From: Platanthera guangdongensis
Taxonomy: Eukaryota; Streptophyta; Magnoliopsida; Asparagales; Orchidaceae
DNA: 64,000 nucleotides
Reading direction: 5' to 3'
Assembly (NCBI GenBank): GCA_039583875.1
Contig: CM077155.1
Coordinates: forward strand, 10,156,043 to 10,220,042
The notes beneath the pieces were generated by a model. The model saw nothing but the letters and a program-made list of their open reading frames with translations. It had not been told where the DNA came from and searched no databases. Of this stretch, positions 10,809-22,649 are shown piece by piece (the first letter of the stretch is position 1; every line of letters begins with the position of its first letter). The position numbers and the translations under genes are program-made.

Positions 10809-12404
10809 TTCGTATTTCTTTATTTCTGCACTTTACAAAAACGCATAAAAATACAAAACATTACAAAAAAATAAAACCTAAAAATTTTTTCCTTGTTTTT
10901 ATTTTCATACAACTTCAAAAAAAAATCATAAAACTCAAAAAAATTTCAAAAAATCTTTTTACTTTGTAAATAGTTTTGTAAAAATCTCCCCCCTTCTTCT
11001 TATTTATAAAAACTCGCATCTTGCCTGCCCGCGACGTTCGACTCATCGAACCAATCATTCAAATAAGAGTCTGTTCACAGGTTGCATTCGAGTTTTTACT
11101 TTGTACCCTTTTAAATATCTCTCTCTCCACTATCTTCTTTTTAAATAACATTTCTTTCTCTCCTCATTCTTGTAAATTACTCATCATAAAACACTAAAAC
11201 ATCATCAAAAAAATTAGAAAAACCAAAAATCCTAAAAAAAGAAAATAACTCTAAAAATCCTAAAAAATAAAATAACCCTAAAAATCTTAAAAAGATAATA
11301 ATTAAAACACAAAAAAATGATAAAAACTCTAAAAAATTCCAAAAAAATGTTTTGTTAAATTATATAACAAAATAATTCGAATATACCATATCTTAACCCT
11401 TTTTGCTTTCCAAAAATCTAGTTTCGAGTTAATTTATATGCGAATTTTAGTTATTCTTTGCTTACTATTCGTTTATTAATTAAAGTTCGATAGATTTAAG
11501 TGTCTAGGGTTAAGATTTAAAGAATCTTTTATGTCTTTTCCTTATAATAGGGAACTTGTTTTTCACCACCACTTCTAATTTTATAAATAGAAGCTCGTTT
11601 TTATGTTAAAATAACATCCATGTATTTTAATTATTTCTACTTCATGCTTTTAGAAACATTGGAACGTTCATTTTAAAAAGTTTGCTCTCAATACTTTTGA
11701 TTAAAAGCTAGTTTTCTTTTTGAAAAATAAACTCACTTCCTTTTTTTTCATGTCTTACTTGACATGTTTTCCCTATCCCTTAAAAGATCTTATGTCAATG
11801 GGAATAAGATTTCATTCCATAAACATAGGCACCCAATATTTAAAAAGATTATATGTTATGGAGTAAGAGGATAAAATTCATTACTCCTACACATATACAT
11901 TAGGTTATTTATTATTTATGAAGAAAGAAAAAAATTATTATGTGTTAGGAAAAATAAGATTTTGTTTTCCTAACTATCAAAAAGAAAAACATTGGAGGTT
12001 CGAGAAAAAATTACCTCACGTCAATATTCAAGCATTCTTCATAAACCACCAAACCACTTGGCCTATTTCAATGATTGTAGAATTAATTTAAATTTTTTGA
12101 GAGCATAACTTTTAAATTGCATTATTTCCTTTAACCTGTTTTAAAGCTAAAGTTTTGTATATAAATCCAATCCATCTTTGTTAAACTAACAAAAATAAAT
12201 TTTTGCTTTCTATTTTATTTTATTTAGAAGTCTTTTTTGAAACTGTTCCTCTATTCATAACATTTCAAACTAGGATTTAATTCTTTAACCCTGGATGTTT
12301 ATTTTAATCTCACTTTTAATTAATTCAAGGGGTAGCCAAACTTAGGATTTCTTTTATTCCTTATAAGTTCATCTCCAACTTTTGCTCTGGAATAACAAAA
12401 GCTT

Positions 12405-12419
12405 AAGTATGGGGGTATT
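12405..12419 (+). other. Polypurine tract of Nonauto-3
   Basis: AAGTATGGGGGTATT stands immediately before the 3' LTR start TGATGAATTG and would prime plus-strand DNA. Confidence 0.8.
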
Positions 12420-15217
12420 TGATGAATTGTAAATATACATATTTTTGTGTACAATAATTTAGTTATTTTCATTTATTTTCGTCATTTTTACTTATTTTTG
12501 CTCAAAAAAATGCTCCTATTTTATAAATATATTACAAACTTATTTTATTTTATTTTTCAGGAAAAAACAAAAATCTGCCAAAATTGCAAAGTCACGCCCG
12601 TGACATATTGGTCACGCCCGTGACCAGGGGTGACACTTCAAATTCCAGTGAAATCAGGAAATTTTGAAGAGAAAAGCTTGACACGCCCAGCGTCACGCCC
12701 GTGTCACCCGACACGGGGTGTGACCAAAGCCCGTGTCCACCCGCTCGACATTTTTCGCTCGACGTTTGTCGAGTGTCAACACCAACCAACACGCCTAGAG
12801 TCACGCCCGTGACCTAGGGCGTGACACCTCTTCCCGCTCGACGATTTTCAACTTGACATTTTCCGCTCGACTTTTGTCGAGTGTCGACACAACCGACACG
12901 CCCAGAGTCACGCCCGTAACCTGGGGCGTGACATCTTTGCCTGGCCGACAAGACCCGCGAAACGACTTTTTGATGCACCGCGCCCAGGTCCACCTGCTTG
13001 ACATGCCCAGCGTCACGCCCGTGACCTGGGGCGTGACCACTGCGAGACCGACACGTGTCCAGCCCGAAGTCAACTTTCCCGTCAAATCGCCGGCCGCCTT
13101 CTCAAATAGTACTGACATGCCCCATGTCACGCCCGTGACCAAGGGCGTGTCCATGTAAATTTTTGTCTATAAATTCTAGTGTTCTGCTTGAGTTCCTGTT
13201 CCCTTTTTTGAACCTTTTGCCTTAGGGAGGTGCTGCTAGATGTATTCCAATGCTTGTAAGGGAAATTTCTCCCCCTCTCCTTAGTTTTATTTTTGTTCTT
13301 TTGTAACTCTTTTTTCAGCTTAATGAAATGTTAAATTTTTTATCTCTTGTGTTATGTTGGAATGGATCTAAGCCACTCTTTATGCAATCTTATTTATGCT
13401 TTGCTTTAGCTTTTGTTTTTCATTCTTTTAAATGGGTGTGTGTGTGTGTATGAGTGTAAATGTTACGTTTATGTTTTCATAATTTCGTTACTTAGACTTG
13501 TTTAGATTGTGATTGTTATAGCTTTACTTGCATTCCTATAGATCCGTCAAAAATGTTTTCAAAGTGATTTTCATTTCTTTTAACTTAGATTTTTTCCCTT
13601 TTTTGGTTGTAAAACTTTTTCGTTATTTTCAGTTTATTCTCACTTTTTTAGCACTTTTACGGAGTTATAGGAATGATAATATAGTCGTTTTAATTTTTCG
13701 TGCACTTTAATTTTTCGTTTAAACTTTTGCTCCTTTTATTTTTCTGTCTTCATTTTAATCATTTCTACCGCATTCTAGCGGTAGAAATGTATTCATTTTT
13801 ATTTTTAGAGCATTTTCATTTTGGGTTTATTTGCAAAACTTTTGCTCCGTTTAATTTTTATTTTCACTTTTTATGCATTTCTACCGCATTCTAGCAGTAG
13901 AAATGCAGTTGTTTTCATTTTTAGATAACTTAGTTTTTTACATTTTTTGTACTTGTGCATCTATTTTCGCCTACTCGTTAAGAGTTAAATGGCGCTTTGC
14001 TTTATTTTAATTCTGTCGAGTGTGTGCCTGTGTTTGTAATTTTCTTTATTTCCGCCTACTCATTCAAGTTAAATGGCAGGTCTTTATTTTCCCTACTCAT
14101 TTGAGTAGGATTTGTGTGTGTGTTTTACTTTATGTTGAGAGAGTGTGTGCGTGAGTTTTACTTTATGTAGAGTGCGTGCGTGTGTTGCATTTATTTATTT
14201 CTACTCGTTTGAGTAGGACACGCTTTCTTTAGTCCTACTCGTTTGAGTAGGACTTGTAATTTTCAGCTTTCCTTTACTGCTTTCATTTTATCGCTTTCAT
14301 TTACTGCTTTCCTTTACTGCTTTATTTTTGCTTTTCCCGCAAGCCGTCCCATTCTGATGAGTGGCTAACCTTCTTAGCCCTCGGTATCGAAGAGCATTGG
14401 GACAGATAAAATAGCTTAAAATAACTAAAGGTCTCATTTTTCTAATTAATTAAAAGTACTTAAGGTTTTGCCCGGGATTAACGACGCGTAGGACCACATA
14501 TCGATGTGTGGGCCCTATTTCTGTTTTCCATACGCTCGCCGAGAGGCCGTGCATATGGACAGATCACCCCTTGGCAAAGAGAGTTCCGCACTAACCCTCG
14601 AGAGAGGAGGTGCGCCAACTCTACCGGATTGGGTTCCCCACCCAATAGCGGGGTTCTTAGCGTAATGCGGGCGTTAAGAGGAATCCTTCGTCGGACGAGA
14701 GCCCAGTCGAATAGTCTTAGCGTTCAGGTGAGTGATAGCCCTATAGCTAGGTGAGCTCATTCTAGTGGAACCTCCACGACCAAGTCTCCGCCTTAATTAA
14801 TTAGAAATTTAGGAGCTCTTTTTATTTAAAGTCTATTTTAGTTCAATTGTTTTTTCGGTGCCATCGAGCTAAGCTCTTCATCGGCATCACCTTCTAGCTT
14901 TCTTTTTATGCTTTCTTTTTATGTTTTCTGCCTTTCTTTTATTAGATATAAAAATATTACCGACAAGTAATTATCGGTAAAATAATAGTCCCCTCCAGGA
15001 AAGAGTAGAAATAATCGAACCGGCCCCGAGAACAATACAACCTCGATATTCCACCCGGAATATCCTGTACTACTCACGATAGGTGCACTTGCCTCCTTTC
15101 GTTAAAACTCGATCTAACCCATTTTATATCCAAATAAATAAATACGCACGCCCCATTTTCTAGATAAAAAAAATCACTTCCGCTTTACTTAAATAAATTT
15201 TTGGAGTTTAACCATCA
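12420..15217 (+). repeat. 3' LTR of Nonauto-3 (2.80 kb)
   Basis: It is co-linear with 7003-9891 from TGATGAATTG to AACCATCA, with scattered substitutions and several small indels. It lacks the 8820-8880 and 9841-9870 segments of the 5' copy. Confidence 0.93.
12591..13152 (+). repeat. GTCACGCCCGTGAC motif array, Nonauto-3 3' LTR
   Basis: Second copy of the array at 7175-7736, with the same motif order. Several CG positions differ by transition (for example CGTCAC versus CATCAC forms). Confidence 0.83.
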
Positions 15218-16136
15218 TGTGCTGGTTCAGAAATTCGTGGAGTAGTTCGTCCGTTATCATAGCGTACCTAGGACGATTGTATCGGATCGCGATGAACGGT
15301 TTACGTCCAGGCAGTGGAGAACCGTGCAGACTTACTTGGGCACTCGGCTAACATTCAGTACAACTTTCATCCCCAGACTGATGGGCAGATGGAACGCGCT
15401 AATCGGACTTTGGTAGATCTGCTGCGACTTTGCATATTGGATCGCAGTGAGCCTTGGGAGGAGCTGTTGCCACTGATCGAGTTCTCATATAATAACAGCT
15501 ACCAGTCCAGTATAAGGATGGCTCCTTATGAGGCCCTATACAGACGAAGGTGTAGGACTCCACTGTCGTGGATACAGGACGAGGATCCGAAGGAATTGGG
15601 TTCAGAGTTTGTTGAGGACACCGAGGCTCAGGTGAGGTTGATATGGGACAGGATGTTAGAGGCACATAGCCGACAGGCTAAGTATTACGACGCTCGGCAT
15701 CGTCAGGTGGAGTTCCAGATTGGGGACCGAGTATTCTTGAAGATACGACAGATGCATGGGGTTTCACGGGTACGCGGTTGGAAGATAAAGCTCAGCCCAA
15801 GATATATGGGGCCTTATAGGATCTGGGAGCGGATCGGTCCCTTGGCATACAGGCTGGAGCTACCACTGGAGCTGGCTAGTCTACACGATGTGTTCCATGT
15901 CTCCTCTCTTAGGAGGGATCTATTACACCCAGTGTAGCGGATAATAGCCACAGATGGGCCGGTAGCATCTGATCGGTCAGTTCACCTAGAATCGGTCCGG
16001 ATTGATGACAAGGGAATACGAGTCTTGCACCGCAAGAAGGTCCATTGGTCAAGGTCCTGTGGAGGAATCATGGGTGAGAGGAGCACACATGGGAGCCTCA
16101 GGACTTGATGCAACAGAGGTTCCCGGAGCTTTTCAG
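15218..16136 (+). pseudogene. Integrase of Gyp-2, C-terminal half, with chromodomain-like tail
   Basis: It continues from 7002 with a TAG at 15243-15245, then IVSDRD (second catalytic Asp), a one-base frame change near 15365, and HPQTDGQMERANRTL with the catalytic Glu. YEALYRRRCRTPLSW and KLSPRYMGPY follow, then LHDVFHVSSLRRDLLHP. The frame ends at 15937. In another frame (about 16050-16136) VKVLWRNHG, a TGA, then EEHTWEP and RFPELF match the end of a chromodomain. In chromoviruses that domain steers integration to heterochromatin. Confidence 0.88.
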
Positions 16137-16276
16137 TCAGGTATTACTCACAACCTCTAGGGATGTTATAATTTTTCCTTTCATACTTGAAACCCCGTAG
16201 GCCTAACTAGAATTTCGAGGATGAAATTTTTTGTTTATATATTGGGATTTGTAACATCCCTCAAACAACTATACCC

Positions 16277-16321
16277 CCTAGGAGTGGTTTTGTCATGACT
16301 AGGTCATGACAAAACCCTAGG
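16277..16321 (+). other. Long hairpin near the Gyp-2 LTR start
   Basis: GGTTTTGTCATGAC (16286-16299), loop TAG, GTCATGACAAAACC (16303-16316): a perfect 14-bp stem. CCTAG on the left and CTAGG on the right extend it across a small bulge. It lies about 30 bases inside the LTR. Confidence 0.85.
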
Positions 16322-19300
16322 AAGCCCAAGAAGGCCAAGTGAACCTAGGAATGTAGGTGAGATCATTATGGTATGCAAATAGTAGATTCCTAAACCCTAG
16401 TTTAGGATGACCATGAGACTTTACCATGACTCTGAGACCCCACCAAGGTCTCACCAATCCATTTGGAGGGCCATTAGAGCCCTCAGGGTCCATTGGGATT
16501 GACCCAGGGTGGCCAAGTTGACCTAGAACCACCCTAGGCCTAATTGGGCAAGGTGCCCTAACCAAGGGCAGTGTGCCCTAGTAAAGCCCAACCAACCATA
16601 CCAGGGTCTTCCTAGACCTAATGTGGGGTCAATGGGTCACTAGGGACCTATGGAGGGCGTCAAACTAGTTAAGTTGACCAAAATCAACTCTAACCCTAAA
16701 TGAGTCAAACTGACATATAATGGGTCAACTGACCTCCCCTTAGCATGTGGATCCCACTCATGTCCTCCTAACCCTATGGTGAGGTTAATGGGTCACCTAG
16801 GACCCATTAGGGTCAACTCTAGAGCCTAAGTTGACCCAAGTCAACCCTAGCCCTAAACTGGTCAAAGTGCCCTAACTAAGGGGCAAGTCACTGTCAGAGT
16901 GCAAGTTAACCCTACCCAAGTACTTATAGACTTTAGGGGAGGCCCATGGGTCACCAAGGACCGATTGGGGTCAACCCTAGTGGCTAATTTGACCAAAGAC
17001 AACCCTTGGGTCAAAGTGGTCAAACTAGCCTAAATGGCTAACTCAAGCCCAATCCAAGTGCGCTAGACCCAGGCAAGTGTCGCCCATTGGTCTAGGAGGT
17101 GGTGAGACATATTTTGGGCCCACCAAATTCAGAAATGGGTGACTAGGAGAGAGAAAGAGGGAGTTACCCAAATTTGGAGGAGAGAGAAGGTTAAGCTTAA
17201 TGGCCATCATGGCCATGGAGGCCCCATAACTCCCCTTTTGATGGGGCTTTAACTCCTTGGAGGCAGGAGAGGAGTTTTCAGGAGGTGGCCGACCAGTGGG
17301 GAGGCTCAGCCACTCAAATTTGGTGAAACTGCAAATCACCATTAATGGCGTTAATGGTGTCATGAAGAATTGGGGAGTTACAAACCTCCTCTCCCCAATT
17401 ACTTCATTAGAGACCTTCACCACGGAAAGGGGAAGAGTTTCCCCCGATCACATTCCAGTTACAGCGGAGTTGGTGTGGAGGATGCAGAGGAGCTGAAGCT
17501 TGGTGGTCGGCAATGGCGAGGAGGCACAACACCCGCTCTCAGGCCGCGATTCAGGTCCTCCTCCTCTCCTTCTTCCATGGGTATATCGTAACAACACTTA
17601 GGGCCAAGTTTCTGGCTCAATTGAACCCGATCGGGAGAGCTTTTCTCTAGATTTTTCCGCAAAAAACAACCCATCGGGTTCGCCGGAATAGGCTCCTACG
17701 GCGGCTATGCCGCCGCCTGACGATATCCACCACCTCAACGGAGGTGGTGGTGGTCGTACCGGCCAGGGAGGTGGCCGGATGGACGGTGGTGGCATTTAGT
17801 AATTGCTCCAGGCGAGTTAAATCGGTGCCGTTGGCTAGAGGTTGAAGATAACCGGCAGACGCTCGATCTGCGCAAAGATTCGCGCTGGCACTGATTTTAA
17901 ACTATAGGTTATGTATTTCAGTTATTTCAATTCTATCACACAATTTGAATTTAATGTTTTTAATTTTAAAAATACCTAGGTGCTAATTCTGAGAAAATAG
18001 TCAACATAAAATTTGTAGCCTTGTGGGTCTAGTTTAATTCAAAATTGACTTAAACCAATTTGAGTGTCTGGTTTGACCAGGGCACTCATTTTGGTGTGGT
18101 CTATACCTAGAATTAGGCAGAGATTAAAATGGGTGCCCACTCTTCATCTCTTGTCCAAATAGCTTGAAAGTTGTACATGGAGTCACCCTAGTCTATACGT
18201 AGGTCCTGCCCAAAAATGAGAATTTTGGGGGCAATGTTTCCATAGTTTTTGGAATTATTTAATTTCTCTAGGATAAATTAATTGGGGACCAAATGGCCTC
18301 CAAACTCATCTAAATTTTGCTGAGTGGTGCTTGGGGTCATCATAGGGCTCTGGTTAAAATTGCATCTCTTTTGGAGGTGGTTTGAATTGAAATCATGCAA
18401 ACCCTAGCCTTGCCATAATAAGGGTATTTAGGTCAAAAAGTGCACTTTGGGTTTTGAGTGGCCAAATCACCCCAACAGATATTAAAATTGGGGCCACTAA
18501 CTTGGCATGGCTTTTAACACCTTCCCCTAGAAGATGGGGTGGATTGGAATGTATTTGACCTAGGACCTAAGACCAAACCCTAAGGAAGGGCTTTTGTGTC
18601 TTGTGAAGGGCATGGGGTCAAAGACCTTGTATGGACTTCAAATTTGGTAGGGAGGGTACTAGGGTAGCTAAAGCCCTCTGGTAAACATCTTAGGGGATTT
18701 GGGAAAGGAAAGGCCCCACAAAACCCTAACCCTAATTTAGGGCACAAACCTTGTAGTGATAGAATAGGGTACTAAAACTCATTGAACAGTAATGAAACTT
18801 GGGTAGTATGGTCATAGGGGTAAAAAGAATCTCTGGAAATTTAATTGGGAATTTTGAATCAATACTTTTAGTACTTCCTTTGTAAGGCATGCGTTAACTC
18901 TACTTAAATATTTGGTTATTGTGAATTCACTGTCCATTGAAAAGTCATAAAAATTAGGCAGGGGGAGTTTTAGAATATTATTCTCATGTATAAATTTTTA
19001 TTAGAATTTTTGAATACATATTTGCAGTACCTACTTCACAAGCTCATTAATTTGGAAACTTGTTCAATATTTTATTTAGAGCTCATTATTTGTTGATAAA
19101 TTATGAAACTTGACCTAGAGCATTTATATCCTTATAATCATCCTAGAATTTTCGCAGAATTTTTGGAAGTATTCTTGCTCTATTTATCTCTTAAAATAAT
19201 TTATTGTAGGTTATATTTAAAATTAGGATTAGGGGTTTCAACAATGCTGAAAAATTGAGAGACTTTGGAATCTATGTTAAATAATCATCTTGTATTTAAC

Positions 19301-19447
19301 ATAAATATTGTGGAGCATTTGTTTGTTTGACATTGGTACTTCATGTTCAAACTTGGGGTTTTGGATTACTAGAATAATTAAATAAATTATCAGATAAATT
19401 AAGAAAATTATGAAATTCTGAATTTAGGCTAACAAGGTCACGACAGC

Positions 19448-19490
19448 CCTCCAATAATTATTATAGGGATACGGGATGATTATTTGGAGG
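19448..19490 (+). other. Bulged hairpin in the Gyp-2 LTR
   Basis: CCTCCAATAAT (19448-19458) pairs with ATTATTTGGAGG (19479-19490), with one extra T. The loop is 20 bases. Confidence 0.7.
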
Positions 19491-20018
19491 ACCTCCCATT
19501 TTACACATCATATAACTTAAGTTGGTCTGCATTTAGTAAAACTGCCGAAGTTATGTTGGAATATGAATTTGAGCACATGAGTTGAGGTTAGATGTTTGCT
19601 GGTCTGGATAAATAAAAATGAGTTCATCATTGGAAGTTAGGATGAGTAGAGTGTTGGATTGGCTAGTGTTAGGTGGTGCTCGGGATCGGCGAAAGATCGT
19701 TTTTCCCGTGGAGAGGAAGTGTCAAATACACTAGGTTTAGATCCAATCGACCATTCAAGGGTCTAGGAGTTGGGTATTAACCAATAAAAATAAGTGCCTT
19801 GCGAAAGGGAACTTTGGGCTTCAGCGCATCGTAGTTCCTAGTGCCCTCGAGAGCCCTTCACGGGGAATACCTTGGACAGTCCTGCGCCAACCTAAACAGT
19901 AGGAATTATAAACTGGTATGCAAGAGTAACAAGTAAAACTGGGGTTTCACCTTCATTAATCTCGATGTCTCGGGATGTTAGGTTGGGACACACGGGCAGT
20001 AGGCTTAGTGGATTTGGT

Positions 20019-20152
20019 GATGGGCAGGATTGGCCCAGCGAGCTTTGGCTCGGTAGTTGTTTGTGATGGGCAGGTTGGCCCGACGAGCTTTGGCTCGGTT
20101 GTTGTTTGTAACGGACGGGATGGTCCGGGGAGCTTTGGCTCGGTTGTTATAC
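20019..20152 (+). repeat. Three 45-46-bp tandem repeats in the Gyp-2 LTR
   Basis: Units start at 20019, 20065 and 20110. Each has a GGGCAGG/TTGGCCC part followed by AGCTTTGGCTCGGT and a TTGTTTGT-like tail. The third unit is most diverged (GGACGGGATGGTCC, still self-complementary). Confidence 0.85.
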
Positions 20153-20551
20153 ATCAAGGTAGCATGTGCATAAAGTATAAGTTGGCAGGTCTTCGGTATT
20201 GGAGAGTCGATGCACCGACGCCAATACGTTGACTCGGCAAGTGTGGTTTAGCACTTGGCCAAGTAAAGTCTGGTGCTCCAGCCGGCAAGAGTACGCAGGA
20301 GCTCCGCTTAGTGCATCAGCATTGAGGCGTGCGATAGGTCTGACTGGTAGTGCAATTACTGGTTTAGAGGTTGGCGAGGCCCAACCCACCGCTTCCGTTT
20401 GCCACTACGGAGGTATCCTGGGAGGTTCGGCTCCAGAAAGGGGAAACTAAAGGTCTGTGTACATAGAGTCGAGTGGGTGTGTTGCATTTGCATGTTCACA
20501 TCATGGCATAATTGTATTTAATAGCATAACTATTGCATACAACCCCGACAG

Positions 20552-20731
20552 CTATTGTATAAGTGGTATGAGACGCTTTATACAATAGGCCCTGCAAAAC
20601 GACCCCTTGGTCTATAAGTTCATACGAGCGTGCTTATAAATTAATGTTTTATTTCAGTATCTTTATATGTATGCTTGTTAGAAAACCGACACCCTATCGT
20701 ATAAATTGGAATTGTACTTTTTATACGATAG
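20552..20731 (+). other. Twin hairpin modules with a compensatory pair, Gyp-2 LTR
   Basis: Copy 1: CTATTGTATAA (20552-20562) with TTATACAATAG (20578-20588). Copy 2: CTATCGTATAA (20694-20704) with TTATACGATAG (20721-20731). The T-A pair of one copy is a C-G pair in the other. Both are preceded by CCGACA-like bases and followed by CCCTGCAAAA and CCCTTGG. Confidence 0.85.
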
Positions 20732-21403
20732 GAGCCCTGCAAAAGATCCCTTGGCTTATGTGTTTTCATATAAGTTAAGGTTACTTTTCTTGTTCAGTTA
20801 TTCTTACCATCACTCTATCTTATATACTATAGAACTGCTAGATTAGTTCTGCCGCCATCTGCTTATATTTGCTATTCTTCACTTTCATGTCCTCTTCTTT
20901 CCTTCTCCATGCTCGGTGCCTAGGGGCCATGGGGGAAGGGGCGGGGGATGATAGGACTTAGTCTTTTAGACTAACAGTTTTCGAACCGCATCATTTTAGG
21001 GGATCGTGGACCCCAGCATGAAGGAGCAGCCCCAGAGGTAGGCACGCTTAGAGATAGGGCAGTCTACTACCAGAGTTCAGACAGCAGGGACTGTGAGTCC
21101 TGATCTCTAGTAGTTATATTTATTTTGCTTCTGTGATGAGAGATATGTAGTGAGGACTTGATGTACTGGGCATGAGCCCAAGATTTAGTACTTTTTATTT
21201 CTGTGGACACTCCCTTTGTGTAGATTATTTACTATATATGTGATTTCTTTGGACTTGCCTTTTTATATTTTGCTATAGATGTGATCGATTTGGCCGACAA
21301 GATCGGCATTTTGTAGTGATGACCTTCACGGACGTGAAGGTGTCACCGCAAAGCGGCGGTTCTGGGCCTAAGACCCTGGTGTTTCAAAAAAGGGGGTCTT
21401 ACA

Positions 21404-21694
21404 TTACGAGCGCTTATGCTTGACTTGGGAGAAGTCTATCATCATCCTTTCCCTATGTTCTGTGATAATAAAGCCTCTATTTACATATCGAAGAATCCTA
21501 TCTTCCATGAGAGGATAAAGCACATTGAATTTGGTTGTCATTTCATCAGAGAAGAGCTGTTGAAGAACCATATTTGCACTTTGTTTGTCACTTCTAATAA
21601 AAAATTGGCATACATCTTCACAAAACGAGTTTCTGCTTCTCTTTCAGATGTTTATGGTAAGCTGTGCATGGTTAATATATATGCTCCAGATTGA
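21404..21694 (+). pseudogene. RNase H C-terminus of Cop-4
   Basis: The frame opens exactly at the Gyp-2 border with LRALMLDLGEV. It continues with MFCDNKASIYISKNPIFHE, RIKHIEFGCHFIREELL and KKLAYIFTKRV, the classic copia pol ending, to a TGA at 21692-21694. The open frame is intact but only about 96 codons remain. Gyp-2 removed the N-terminal continuity. Confidence 0.92.
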
Positions 21695-21701
21695 GGTGGA
21701 G

Positions 21702-22002
21702 TGTTAGAGTTCGGCGTTTTGATGGTCTAGTCTCAACGAGTTGTAGTTCGGGTAGCCAGGCGGTTTGTCCAAGCGGACGGATTGTGTGGCGGTTTGGTTA
21801 GTGGCAGCGGTTATGTCTAGCTGCTATCTTGGAGGTCTGTTTGTTTAGTAGTGTTACGGTTTGGTAGTCGGCTTTATATAGGGGTTTCCAGTTTTGTAGA
21901 GTTCCTGCAGCTATGGTTTAGAGGCTAACCGCAGCTGCGGACTGAAGATTAGTCACAACAGCGATGTGGAGACTTTCCGCAACAGCGTTGAAAGATAATA
22001 GT
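21702..22002 (+). repeat. 3' LTR of Cop-4, first part
   Basis: It starts TGTTAGAGTTCGG after the tract TTGAGGTGGAG. It contains repeated GGCGGTTTGG and CCGCAAC words, the perfect palindrome CCGCAGCTGCGG (21929-21940) and a TATA-like TATATAGG (21875-21882). It continues at 23869. Confidence 0.8.
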
Positions 22003-22203
22003 TGTTAACCTAAATTACCTAGAGGGGGGGTGAATGGGTGAGTTATGCGTCTTTTGCGGAATAAAAAAAATCTTAGAACACAGCACAGATCTATCTACTA
22101 AAATATCACAGACGAGACAAGATTTATAGTGGTTCCCCGATCTTGGGTACATCCACTTTCCCTCACCGATCTAGCAATAAACTAGACTCGGCTACTCCAC
22201 TAT

Positions 22204-22344
22204 CTCGGATTGAAAATCAATCCTACCCTCGGAACAAAGTTCCTACAATCTCAATCCAATCCACTGAATCTACAACTCGGAAAAAACACCTTCCTATAAA
22301 CTCGGAGTGGAAAACTCCTACACTCGGAGAAAAATTCTCCTACC
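22204..22344 (-). other. Leader hairpin array of LTR-5 (5 units)
   Basis: On the plus strand, units follow CTCG-arm-loop-arm-CTA. Arms: GGATTG/CAATCC, GGAAC/GTTCC, GGAA/TTCC, GGAGT/ACTCC, GGAGA/TCTCC. The constant flank is CTCG here instead of CTCA. Confidence 0.8.
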
Positions 22345-22629
22345 GAAATGAAATTCAAGTATTGGAAAATACAAACAGTGAAATCGTCTAATTCAGATAT
22401 GAAAATAAAACAGAAACTGGAATCTTCTTCTTTGCGTTCAGCTTTATCAGAAAAGTTGAAAAAGGATTCTCGGCAATCAGTAGATCTGAACTTCTTGCTT
22501 CCACGATCGGACAGATGATGAGTATGTGAAAATCGATCTCGATCTGGAGAGCTTTTTCTGTGTATTTCCTCTGAAGATCGAAACCCTTGCCGGAGAAGAA
22601 CAGTGGCGGCGGCGGCTTTCGTTCCGTGA

Positions 22630-22649
22630 AGAGAGAGAGAGAGAGAGAG
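22630..22649. repeat. (GA)n microsatellite in LTR-5
   Basis: About ten GA units in the LTR leader part. Confidence 0.85.

Larger units (their letters stand above)
9892..12419 (+). other. Internal region of Nonauto-3, no gene seen
   Basis: After the primer site comes A-rich sequence (9955-10400) with phrases like AAAACCTAAAAA. A GC-richer patch follows (10440-10700), then a hairpin and purine tract (10771-10808), then more AT-rich DNA to the true purine tract. No open frame of retrotransposon type is present on either strand. Confidence 0.85.
7003..15217 (+). mobile_element. Nonauto-3: LTR retrotransposon without coding capacity
   Basis: Two LTRs (2889 and 2798 bp) flank 2.5 kb without a credible gene. 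A tRNA-Asp-type primer site follows the 5' LTR and a purine tract precedes the 3' LTR, which gives the plus orientation. The target duplication is TGTGC. It resembles LARD-type elements, with a primer site like Athila/Tat gypsy elements, so it would need proteins from an autonomous relative. No partner is visible here. Confidence 0.93.
5443..21403 (+). mobile_element. Gyp-2: Ty3/gypsy chromovirus, 3' part, split by Nonauto-3
   Basis: Host reverse transcriptase begins abruptly at 5443 at the Cop-1 border. RNase H and integrase follow; integrase is split at 7002/15218 by Nonauto-3. It ends with a chromodomain-like tail and a 3' LTR (TGTAACATCCC at 16250 to TCTTACA at 21403). Very long LTRs and a chromodomain suggest the Tekay/Del lineage (inference). 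At 21404 the sequence enters a copia RNase H frame, so Gyp-2 inserted into Cop-4. Its own 5' half is outside the window. Confidence 0.88.
16250..21403 (+). repeat. 3' LTR of Gyp-2 (5.15 kb)
   Basis: It begins TGTAACATCCC, after a degenerate purine stretch following AATTTCGAGGATGAAATT, and ends GGGGGTCTTACA. Both ends form TGTAA...TTACA. It holds a strong hairpin at the start, a GTCAA/TTGAC-rich stretch (16620-17045), three 46-bp repeats and twin 11-bp hairpins. Open frames at 17043-17795 and 20147-20450 show no family resemblance and I do not call them genes. I cannot rule out further small insertions inside. Confidence 0.8.

Noticed and set aside
17043..17795. Frames of 60-126 codons in the Gyp-2 LTR, including a proline-rich one
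   Set aside because: Overlapping on both strands in LTR DNA, with no homology to known families.
18720..18740. Telomere-like CCCTAA repeats
   Set aside because: Only two or three imperfect units in an LTR; such words are common there.
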